Part shown: positions 39,938-49,900 of the stretch, piece by piece
Position numbering within the stretch: position 1 is the stretch's first letter
How the letters are laid out: the number at the start of each line of letters is the position of its first letter
NCBI GenBank assembly: GCA_003993805.1
Contig: RSEF01000021.1
Location: forward strand, 2,491,065-2,555,064
DNA length: 64,000 nucleotides
Direction of reading: 5' to 3'
DNA from: Himantopus leucocephalus
Lineage: Eukaryota > Chordata > Aves > Charadriiformes > Recurvirostridae
The notes under the pieces: generated by a model
Database searches by the model: none
Told to the model about the DNA's origin: nothing
The model's input: the letters and a program-made list of their open reading frames with translations, nothing else
Position numbers and translations under genes: made by a program

Positions 39938-40165
39938 GTTCAGATAAACATCTCCACACTTTTTCTTTTCCCCCTGCATTTTTATGACCCCAGAAACAGG
40001 GCTTGCCATATCTGCCCCCTAGGACAAACAGCAAATTTTCTGATGGCTTGAGAAAAACGTTAGGAGCCAGGGCCTCTAAAGTACAGTGCTGGTTCCGCCA
40101 CTTATAACAACGTGTTTTCACACTGGGCTCTACTCATACACCTCGGGTATCATACCAGGCCACAG

Positions 40166-40241
40166 TCATAGACTCATAGAATCATAGAATTGTTAAGGTT
40201 GGAAGGGACCTTTAAGATCATCTAGTCCAACCACTAACCTA
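40166..40241 (-). mobile_element. CR1 LINE 3' end fragment, minus strand
   Basis: The segment begins with repeated TCATAGA units, then GGTTGGAAGGGACCTTTAAG and ATCATCTAGTCCAACC. This is the reverse complement of the CR1 3' terminus. Only about 75 bp remain, a heavily 5'-truncated insertion. Confidence 0.92.
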
Positions 40242-40450
40242 ACTGATACTCATTTTCCATCAGCCTTGAGCTCTCGTAGATGCTGTTCCTCTTACTCCTT
40301 TGAGGACCAAAGTTAGGAACCTAAATTAATCTTAAGCTCAAGTTTGATGCACAACTTAAAACTGGCTGTATTCATACCATCTGCTATATAACTTTAGGTC
40401 AGCAAAATTATTTCTTCACCTCGCTGCTACTTTTCTGGCCAACCATACAG

Positions 40451-40508
40451 GTCATAACAACATCCCTTAAACCATCCATGTCATAACAACATCCCTTAAA
40501 CCATCCAC
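40451..40508. repeat. 29-bp tandem duplication
   Basis: Two copies of a 29-bp unit (GTCATAACAACATCCCTTAA, then ACCATCCAT or ACCATCCAC) lie at 40451-40479 and 40480-40508, differing only at the last base. Confidence 0.95.
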
Positions 40509-40800
40509 GTACGGCACTGAGCACACTGGATTCTTAACTAAATGAGGACTCTTTATGCTAGAAGTGATGAATGGAGGATACTGGCATCCTCCATGTTCTT
40601 TGTATCTACATGGCAAAAACGTGGCTGGAAGCAACTTCCACACCACTCAGTCATGCCGCAAAGTCAAATTATGGGTAATGATTTTTGCAGGCCGGACCAC
40701 AATGCATTGAAGGCACCAGCCCCGGTTTTATTCCCACAAGCTGTGTGTGAACCTCAGCGGAGGGGCAGAGACGCACACGCCTTTGATCAAACTAGCTCCT

Positions 40801-40804
40801 NCTT

Positions 40805-40835
<31 letters not shown>

Positions 40836-40838
40836 GGG
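40801..40838. other. N, T12 and G24 run, probable assembly artefact
   Basis: An N at 40801 is followed by C, twelve T and then 24 pure G (40815-40838). It has the same character as the run at 15.6 kb. It lies about 400 bp before the TTC34 CpG island, so some promoter-proximal sequence may be missing here. Confidence 0.8.
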
Positions 40839-40860
40839 TTTATGCCCTCAAGTCTTTCTT

Positions 40861-41010
40861 GGTAATATCACCTGTGGCCTAATGTGACAGCAATGCTAAA
40901 TTATATCATGATGGCTAATTAGCGTAATTAAAGTGAAAGTAATCAAAGTAATAGGCAAACTCTTAATAAAATGGCAAGAAGTCTCGATTAATCATAGAGG
41001 GTTTTTCTCT
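40861..41010. promoter_or_regulatory. Candidate promoter-proximal element upstream of TTC34
   Basis: GGCTAATTAGCGTAATTAAA at about 40914-40933 gives two homeobox cores within 20 bp, followed by AGTAATCAAAGTAATA and CGATTAATCA. It lies 200-350 bp upstream of the CpG island and just after the G-run artefact. Confidence 0.35.
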
Positions 41011-41488
41011 TTTGAATGTCAAAGAATGCGGGTAAGGAAAAGGCTGGACTTCAGAAACGGCCCTGGCTTAAAGGAACACCACAGGTCTAAACGCTCCTAA
41101 AACCACAACTGACTTACCACGAAAAACATTTTATTTTATTGTTAAAAAATAACGTTAAAAACGCAGGCTGCACCACAGGCAGGGTTTGCTGCCTTTGGTA
41201 ACCACCTCACTTTCTCTAGTCCCACCGCGGGTGAAGGGACCCGCGTTACTCTCCCTGAGGTAACGGCCCCCCCTTCCCGGCGCCATGACCCGGGCCCGGC
41301 CCGGCCCGCACCGCCAGGCCCGGAACGCGCCGTACGAGCAGCCGCGGGCCCTGCCTCCTCACGGGCCGCCCCCGCGGCCGGGCCGAGGGGGAGGCAGCCC
41401 CCGGCGAGGCCAGGCAGGCGGCACGGCTCCCCGCCGCTGCCGCCCGGGCCTGCGACGGCCGCCCGCTCCCCTGCCGGCAGTGTTTGCG

Positions 41489-41501
41489 GTCTCCAGGCAA
41501 C
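41489..41501 (+). promoter_or_regulatory. X-box-like site (RFX factor) in the CpG island
   Basis: GTCTCCAGGCAAC matches the X-box pattern GTNRCC-N-RGYAAC except for one base (T in place of R). The GGCAAC half-site is perfect. X-boxes bind RFX transcription factors and are typical of genes used in cilia. Its place inside the presumed promoter makes it credible, but a 13-bp degenerate match can arise by chance. Confidence 0.4.
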
Positions 41502-41530
41502 GGGGCGCCCGGCTGCCCGGCCCCGCTGCC

Positions 41531-41596
41531 TCGCCTTACCTCAGAGCTCGCCTCGCCTCACCTCAGAGCTCGCCTCGCCTCACCTCAGAGCTCGCC
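41531..41596. repeat. 22-bp tandem repeat, three copies, inside the CpG island
   Basis: Three head-to-tail copies of a 22-bp unit (TCGCCTCACCTCAGAGCTCG plus CC) lie at 41531-41552, 41553-41574 and 41575-41596. The first copy has one change (T for C at its seventh base). The tract is close to the putative 5' exon donor and may be length-polymorphic. Confidence 0.9.
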
Positions 41597-42332
41597 TCAG
41601 GGAGCTCCCCGGCGGGAGAAGGCGGCGCTGGGGGCCCACTCGCAGGGCCGCGGCGGCCCCAGGCCCGCTCGGCAGGTCCCGTCGAGGCCCCGCTCTCAGG
41701 TATTTGTGCTCTCCGCCGCGCAGCCGCGCCCTGCCCCGCCATCTCCAGCGCTCCTGAGGGCCCCGCACCCGGGAGGGATTGGCCGCAGGTGTGTGGGGCC
41801 GAGGGACGGGCTCTGGAGCTGGGGTCCTGGCACTAAACCCCATCTTTCCCGCTGACTCCTGAGGTGGAAACAGGGAGAAGGTGCACGTTTTCTTCTCTCT
41901 TTCCTGCCTGGCCAAGGCAAAGGAGGAAAGGCAAGTGGTGGGCAAAGTATCAAGGTGGCGTTCTGTCTCCTTCTTGTCCACCACCAGTGCTGACACACCG
42001 TCTGATGATTAAGAATTTATCAAAGTGACATCTCAGCCAGGGAGGACAAAGCCTGGTAGGCCCCCCACCCCCACATCCTGGGTAGTCAGTGGGGCCGGGA
42101 ACACTGACAAGGTTGTGCGGCTGCTTTCTGGCCAGTGTAATGTGGCTGTGGACTAAGAACCTCTGTGGTGTTTTTTCTTGTGGCTTTGCCCCCCAGTAAG
42201 CCTGTCAGTGACAAACCGCTGGCTTTTCACAGGACCTAGATTTGCTTGTGCCTGTCAATTGGAAAGCGGCCTCCCAAGCAAAAAAACCCTGTGCTCCACA
42301 GCCCCTCACGTTGCTGATTTTCTGTTTTACAG

Positions 42333-43918
42333 GCACAAACCACATTACATGTGTGATACTGCTTGGTGAAGATACAAGTGCAGAAAATGTCACCTCAAGA
42401 GCTTGCTGCACTGCTCTGCAAAGAAGGGGACCACCATCTCACCCAGCAGGAGTTACCAATAGCCACTGCTTTCTACACGGCTGCCTTCAGCTGCAGTGCC
42501 CCCACAGCGGTACAGACAGTGAACTCCTTAGACAAAAGGCTCTGGGAGAAAGTGATAGCTACCCTGGAGATGTGGTGCAAAGGCAAGAGTCAGATTCCCA
42601 AGATCCAGAGCAAAAACTTGGCTGTTGTCTCCCTCAGTGTGGGAATAGCTGCCATCTTTCTCTCCACCCTAAGTCCCGACAATGTGGTATCCTCAGTATA
42701 TAAACTGGAGACTCTGCTCAGGCGAGGATGCTCGGAGGAGGTGGTGAGTAAATGCAATACCCTGCTCAAGGCTAACCCAAAGTATTCAGTGGAACTTCTG
42801 CTGCTGAGGGCATTGGCGTGGGTGCTGTCAGGGACACAAGTTAGGAAGGGAGTTGCAGACTATATCCAAGCCTTTGTGATGGATCGGGCTGAGGCAGTGG
42901 CCTATGTGTGTACTAGGCAAAGGGAACACCTGCCACAGGTCATCCAGGCCTTCTCTCGTTATCTCTCAACATATCAGAAAGCAAGCCCAGACTGCAGTTC
43001 CTTGGACCAATGGCTGGGCAACTGCTACGAGTTCCTGTCTGCAGTGGCACCAGATGACATCTGCGTTTGCAGGGTGCAGGCAGCTTACCTCTTTAAAAAA
43101 AGCAAATTTGAGGAGTGTGTGGCCATTTGTAGCAAGGTCCTCAAGGGCTTGTCAGCTGATAATAATCGCAGAGATGAGGAAGCTTTGGATCTGCTCTTGG
43201 AACGGGCTGCTGCGTATTTCTTCTTGGGTGGACGGATGCAGGAAATGATACAGGATTTAGCAGAAGCCTTTGCAGCAACCCCTGCCCAGGCAATGAAACA
43301 CTTTGAAGAGCTTTTCTCACCACACGACACTGAGAGGATAGAAGAACAGGCTAGAACTGTCCTGGAGGTGAAATTTGCAGCGTACAGGGAGGCTGTGCGT
43401 ACTCGGACTGAACTCAGAGGCAATCATGGTACTGAACTGCTCCCTTCTGTCATCCAGACAGTCCAGTTCCTCCTTCAAATCTCCCCAGGGTGCAAACGTG
43501 AGCTCAGTGTTCGGCTAGCAGACTGCCATCTCCTGCATGGACGCATCAGAACTGCCCTGGATATCTGTGACCACCTCCTGGCAGCAGAGCAGAAAACTTA
43601 CTACAATACTCTCTTAGCATTGCGAGGATTCTGCTCCCTCCACACTCATGACCATCAGCAAGCCCTGCAAGACTTTCAAAAGGTCATTGAGCATGATTCC
43701 CCACATCCTAACAGCTGTATTAAAGCCTTATGTGGACGTGGACTTATCCGGATTTCTGGTGGCAGCCATTACTTGACAGCTCTGGATTATATCACAGCTT
43801 GCCAGCTAAAGCTGGAAGAAACCATCTTCACAATCAAGTCCTATGTGCCGTGGAACCAAAGAGGGCTGCTGCTAAAGGTTCTCCAAGAAGAAGGACAGAA
43901 GATGCTCCAGAAGAAAAG
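42333..43918 (+). CDS. TTC34: TTC34 coding exon 1 (coding from 42387)
   Basis: This large exon encodes residues 1-510 plus two bases of codon 511, about half the protein. The acceptor is a pyrimidine-rich tract ending TTTTACAG at 42331-42332, so the exon starts at 42333 with 54 nt of 5' UTR. In-frame TGA at 42354-42356 precedes the start, which makes ATG 42387 (A at -3) the first in-frame methionine. An open frame can be followed from TTG at 42363, but that codon is not a plausible start. The donor is AAAAG/GTACCC with GT at 43919-43920 (phase 2). TPR-like helix pairs are seen near residues 5-37, 115-166, 226-300 and 372-475. If the donor is not used, the frame runs 20 codons into the intron to a stop at 43979. 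Confidence 0.93.
42349..42369 (+). CDS. upstream ORF in TTC34 5' UTR (6 codons)
   Basis: An ATG at 42349 opens a minimal ORF (MCDTAW then TGA at 42367-42369). It lies inside the exon that carries the TTC34 start and ends 17 nt before ATG 42387, in a different frame. C at -3 gives a weak context. Short uORFs like this commonly lower or condition translation of the main ORF; that role here is inference. Confidence 0.45.
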   Translation: MCDTAW

Positions 43919-46900
43919 GTACCCAGGAGGCACTTCAGCCCATGGGCAGAAAAAGCAACAGGGCTGTGCAGATTCCTAACAGAAAGAGAGCGGCATGAGT
44001 AGTAGAGAGGGTACTTACTTCATATAACTGAGAAAAAGATATAGACCTGTTTAATGTTCCTAATAAATATAACAGGTTGAAATAAAACTGCATAGGTGTG
44101 GCTATTCCAGCAAAATACTGTTTTGCTGGTGTGTCAGAATGTGATTGGATCCACAGAGCCAAATGAGCTCAATCTTTCTGTGGAAGTTAATCCACGGTAC
44201 ACTGATTGGCCTAAGCTAGGAGCGAGAAAAATGCTAGCGGGAATATGACAGAGGTTGCTCATCAACATAGTATCTTTATTAGTTTTTTATTTCTTCCAAC
44301 ACAAAATAAGCTACTATTTAAATGTAAAAGTTTCAGTGTTTCATTTTCGAAGTTTTGTCTGATACCACCCCAGGAGAGGTCTTCCATTTCCTCTAAAACT
44401 GATTTTTTATGTTACTTTCTCAATTTTTCCTCATGTGAAATACTAATATTTCAAAGGAAAATTTGAAAATTTGAAGTGGGAAGTAGCATGCGAAAGTTCA
44501 TCTGAGGTGGCTGCTCTTTACAACTCTTTACACATTTATTTAGTCTCTTAATTTTAGTATTATTATGGCCTTTTTCTTCAGTTGCATGATGCGCATTTCA
44601 CACCCAGTACTTGGGGCCTGCACTCCAGTGGTATAACTGAAGGACAGAAAAATGTGCTCACTCATTCCGTGTTGCACTGACAGATCAGGGCACAAACACA
44701 AGCCCCCTTAGACACAGGTCACTGCTTCTGGAACAAGAAGCTACCTATTAACACAGTTCTTCCAAGTGCATGCAAATTTTAACACACAGTTCTTCATTAG
44801 AAATGGCAATCTTTTTTCTTTTTTCTCACTATCACTATTACTTTTTCCTTTTCCTGTTGTGGTATCAGCTGCAAACCACAGATATGAATCATGATTTGTT
44901 AACCTTTTTTTAGAGCCACAACTGCCTAAGAAAATGTTTTTGTAAAAAGGGATTATGACTATGGAATTAAGTGGCAGAGATATCTATGGTGTTGGATATG
45001 GTAAAATGTATCATCCATTTTGATACTGGACTGATAACCTGCTTCTTAGCTTCCGGATGAGACAAAGAGGCTCTGTTACTCTCATTAGCATTTTTTCCTT
45101 GAAGGTGGTCTTTCTCTTTTTCTTTCTTCTTTTTTCCCTCCAGAGATGCCCCTGGGGTTTACCAGCTGGCTTCTCTCTTGGTGGAGCTGGACACTTCTGA
45201 TGAAGCATCACGGATCATTTGTGCTGATGCCCTGTACCAGATGGGCTGTGTAGAAGAAGCTCACAAGCTCCTCTTACTATCACTCTCCAGAAATCCACAA
45301 AGGTCTCCCATCCTGGCTAGACTTGCACTTCTGCAACTGAAGAAAGGCTTCATGTATGATGGCAACCAGGTAAGGAGCACCAGGCTAGCAAAGAGAATGA
45401 GAGAGCAATCAGTGATGGAATGGTGAAGAGGGTCAACAGCCCTTCCGGCTGGTACAGAAGATGCATGGTAGAACTTACGAGAGACCACTTTAGAGACGTA
45501 GACTTGCCAGAGGGTGTTCCAAGGGCTTTCAGTTTCCCAGCACAGTACTCTGCTTGATCCTGCTCCTCAGTGTTACGTGACAATTGTAAGGCTCTGGGTA
45601 CAAGCTGCACTGTGAGGCCACCTCATCACATGATGCCAAATTGGAACCCACCCCATCACGCAACCTGTGAGGGGTTTTCCAGTGGGGCTGCACCTACTCC
45701 AACCTGTGCTTCAAGGTATTCCTCAGGAATGGTGGTAAGCTGGTAAATATGGGCCTCATAAGTAGGACTTTCTGTCTGCAGCACAGGCCACACAAGGACT
45801 CCTAGCTAAATACAGCCCATTCATCACATGCTGTTTAATGGCACTTTTCATCAGACTTTTAACTAGGCAGAGCATGACTGAGCATCCTGCCCCTGGTGAC
45901 AATATTGATGGGATTGGTAATTTTCCCCTAGAGAAAGGAAGGCAGAACTACTACCTAACTGATTATCTTAATGAAGCATTGGGCGAGGGGGGGGAAGAAA
46001 CAAAACCAGAAGCTTAAATATCAGTCTGCAGTTTTCTTTCTTTAGTGGCTAATGACTTGTGCTTGAGACCGTGAAAGAGATTCCAACATGTTGATTCGCC
46101 TATCAAGGATTGCAAAGCTGAATTTCCAGGTTCTGCCATCAGAGGGAACTATTGCATTTTTTAAAATCCCATATAAATTCTACTAGCTATGAAGAGAAAG
46201 GTTTTATTGTCACCACTTCACTACTCCCTATGAAAAATAAATTGTCTTTATAATTTGCTGCCTTTGGGAAGGCTATTAATGAATGACATGACTTTATTAG
46301 AGTTCATATGTTCTCCTTGAAAGTTGGATTCCTATCTGCAGCTTCCGCTACAAGTTCTAGATGGAACATATGTGTCACCAAAAATTTCAAAATGTTTTTG
46401 TCCCACCTGCCTGTCAGCACCCAGACACTTGTATCTGTAATAAAAATAGAGAAAGTAGTAAGTTCAATAGCTGTGTCTGGTGCATCAAGATAACTTTGTT
46501 CTTGTCCTGGCTTCTCTGGCTCAGCTTTGCATATTGAGTACCTGCTAAGCACATTTGCTTTACTGGAGGAAACACCTTTTGATTCTTTCTTTAGGAAATG
46601 TAATAAAAAAATGCTTGGTGATTTTCACTCTAGTGAATGGAGGCGAAGATACCATATGTCAGGCAAGATTCTTTTCCAGGAGGACAGTAGTTTGTAGATT
46701 TGAATCCGTGCTTTTCCCAGATTCCCAATAGCAATACTAAAAGAAAGGCACAGCACTTCACTGATTTTCCATTAATTCACTGGTTTCAATTTTACAGTTA
46801 AAAGGGGTCACTGGAATCCCGTTCCACAGTAATGTTCTCTCTTTGGGACAATCATCCTGTGGTTCAGCTTTATTTGTAAAAACAGTTAACTGCCAGTCTG

Positions 46901-49900
46901 GAACAGATGCTGCCCAAAGTAAGCAAAGCAGCATTATATATTTCCCCAGAATGACTTCCACAGCTGCAGTCGTGGTGAGAAAAGATAAGGAATGTTTTCT
47001 TCAACATGCACTTACATTAGGGCCAGCTGAAGAGTTAAGTAAAAGAGATTCATGGTCCTTGGCTGGACCGTGGCTGGCTGAAGCCCCAGTGAAATGTGGG
47101 GAAGCACTGGGTAAGAGAATACTTGTCTCACCAGACTGTAATATTTCCAGCTTTAGCATGACTTCATTTATCTTTCCATGCCAATCTTCTGCCTTTTTGT
47201 CTTACATTGTTAAGCTGCTAAAGAAAGTGATCAGAATTGGAGATACCTCCTGCCTCCTGCCAATCATGGACATCTTCAGAGATGAAGACAGGAAGTTGAT
47301 GCAAACTCATTGCCATTTCAGAGCGCTGACCATCTTGAAGGACAAACAGGAAGATGCTGACATTAAAGAGGCCATTGCCTACCTTTCGTTTGCCATCATT
47401 GCTTCAGGTAGGATTATCAAGATACTGATAGAAGATTTACTTCTGTGGGAAATCAGGTCAGTGGGTAGGCAAGCATGTCCAACTAATTCTTATCTGTCAT
47501 TTCCCCAATGAGATGACTGAAACAGTAGACTTACGGAGGCAGGTGAAGAGTGGAGTAAAATTTGTCTAAAGTAGCAACTCATCTGGACCATAAAATAGTC
47601 CAATTAAACAGTGACTGCAGTTCTTACTGTCCCATAAGTAGCTTGTGAACTCCTTGAAATGGGTTGCCAGGGTTCAGTTCAGTTCTACAGGGACATCAGC
47701 CCCTTTTCTTCACCTGTCCAGAAGACCCAGCGTGTGATTTTGTTCTGTTGTTTAGCACATGAAATCCTCCTGGAGCACAGCTGGGGATTATTTTAAATTA
47801 TTTTAAACCTCCTGTTTCATCAGAATGAACACGCTGTAAATACAGTCCTTGCAGCGAACAACCTGCCTTCTTGTTCCAAGACACCAATGAATGCATCATT
47901 CCGGTGCAGAAGAGTGAATGCACCCACTTACATGCATCCTGATCCTAGCTTTTCCTAAGGAGAGATCAGGCTAACATGGAAATGCTTCTAGCATGTTCCA
48001 AGTAAAACCTCATTTGTGTGGAAATCTCACTTTCACTCTGAGCAAATGTTAGGACAGCAGCATTGAGAAGAAGATATATTGGTTTATGAAAATGGAAAAA
48101 AACCTGTTAATTGCTTTGAAATTGTTCCATTTCACAGCCCTTGCATTCCAGCTTATCAACTCCCCACCTGCTAGAACAGATGCTTGTTAAGAAATAGATA
48201 TTGTCTTTATGGGATCCAATTGACAGAGCTTCAGAGCGATAATAACCTTTGGTACAGAAGTTTTGGACCACATCAGGAGGGAGAAAAAGCCTCATAATTG
48301 TAAAAGAATTGCTAGAAGTCTGTCTGCTGTCTCACATTTGCAGGCAGCTGCAAGGCGCTGCATTTGCTGACCTCCCTGTGAAAAAGTATTTACAGTGGCA
48401 CTGATGATTTATCATCTAGTATTGGGATGCCACAGTTATTGATTGCAACGCTGGGCAAATTAAGATCCTTATTGAAATTGCCTTGAAAGGGAAGGAGCAG
48501 AAAGATATATGCTCTGCAACCAGTGAATGAGTGGACCATGATTTTCATTGTCAACTGTATGTGGTTATTTGGGCAGCACTTCTTTTATAAAATGCAGAAT
48601 CTTTCTTTTTTGAAATGTTCATCTCAGTAGCAAAATACATGCCTTGAAAGGGTTTTTTGCACATACTGCAGAGCCCAGACTTTTTTATTGGTTCAGACTT
48701 GCCTGTTCCTTGGTGGCCTATAGCGCGAGTACGAAGATACACTGGTTTCTGCTGTCAGCCACCCGTAGGTGAGAAACATGGCTAGCTTTATGCCACAGAG
48801 AGAAAGACCAGGTTCACATTCACACTGGTGCGTGGGCCTCCTGGCTGCGTGGGGAAGCTTTTAGCCTGACATTGGTATTAGGCTAGCGTAACACCCAAAC
48901 TGCTTTGTCTCTGTGTCCCATTCATGTTTCTGTGGCTTGTGTCAAACATATTGAAATTATCCCAACCAGCCATGAAAGATATGTTTCCCAAGTTAGATGA
49001 TGACATACAAATAAATTGAGTGCTTTTTCTGAGATTAGGTAGGAATTTTGAAGCAAAGCTAAACACTGAACTCCAGTCCTGAGCAGCAACACTGAACCAC
49101 AACTCACCATTTCCCTGCAGAATGACATTGACATGTACACCACAAGACCTAGAACATCAGAGTAGACTTGTCTTTGTAGTACACGCCAGAAAATGCTTTC
49201 AGGACTTCACCAGTGAAAAATCATTCTTTGACAGAATTCTGCTGGCCTCAGCAGAACACGTAACTGATTCAGTACTGTGTTTTGCAAACCAACCTGTCAT
49301 ATTCTTTTTTTTTCCTTTCAACTCAGAATTGATAGTATTCAACAGGAATTCCAGTGGCAACAAAAATAAAGGAAACTACCACTTAAGTACTGTCATTGAA
49401 CTTCACCAGGTCTCCTCAGGCAAAGTGGAATTTTTTCTATAGCTTCATATGGATATCCTCTCCAGCATCCTCCTTATTCTTCTTCCAGTCACATCTGTGG
49501 ATTGTGGTTCCCTACCATAGCATATTTGCCTCCACCCAGCACATCGCTCTTATTCCACCCTTGCCACAGCTCTGAATAAGATGGTGCTTACTTTTCATTC
49601 CTGCAGTCACCGTAACACAACATGTAGGTCTACCGCATCATTTTCACTTAGCCGCTTTGAAGCCCTTCGCTGGGGCTTAGTGGTCTGCACACGCTGGGAT
49701 TTACTGCACCCTGGTTTAGAGCAGTAGACTTGAGACCTCTCAAGTAAGCATGGCTGCATTTCTCTCCTCCAGGTGGGTATGCTGAAGATTGCCTTCTCAT
49801 TAGGGCTCAATGTTATGGGCGCCTTGGTCAGAAGAAAACTGCTATTTTTGATTTTAATGCCATCCTAAAGGAGGACCCTAGGAACGTGCAAGCTCTGAGT

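Larger units (their letters stand above)
26166..40165. other. Intergenic DNA, repeat-poor
   Basis: Apart from the candidate elements at 32.2-32.6 and 36.85-37.17 kb, the L3-like remnant at 38.9 kb and the small direct repeat at 39.9 kb, nothing is identified. Small CpG-richer patches occur near 27720-27910, 31430-31600 and 36310-36480 without a promoter signature. Confidence 0.55.
41220..41830 (+). promoter_or_regulatory. CpG island, likely TTC34 promoter and 5' non-coding exon
   Basis: The base composition changes abruptly to GC-rich, CpG-dense sequence for about 600 bp, unlike the AT-rich flanks. It lies about 500-1,100 bp upstream of the TTC34 exon-1 acceptor. No TATA box is visible; an inverted CCAAT box (ATTGG) lies near 41778. 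Possible 5' exon donors are CAG/GTATTT with GT at 41700-41701 and CAG/GTGTGT with GT at 41789-41790. Either would splice to 42333. The exact start site cannot be read from sequence. Confidence 0.7.

Noticed and set aside
49122..49442. 106-codon frame in TTC34 intron 3 preceded by an acceptor-like CCCTGCAG
   Set aside because: Including it is not needed for frame continuity between exons 3 and 4, there is no matching donor, and it has no TPR character.
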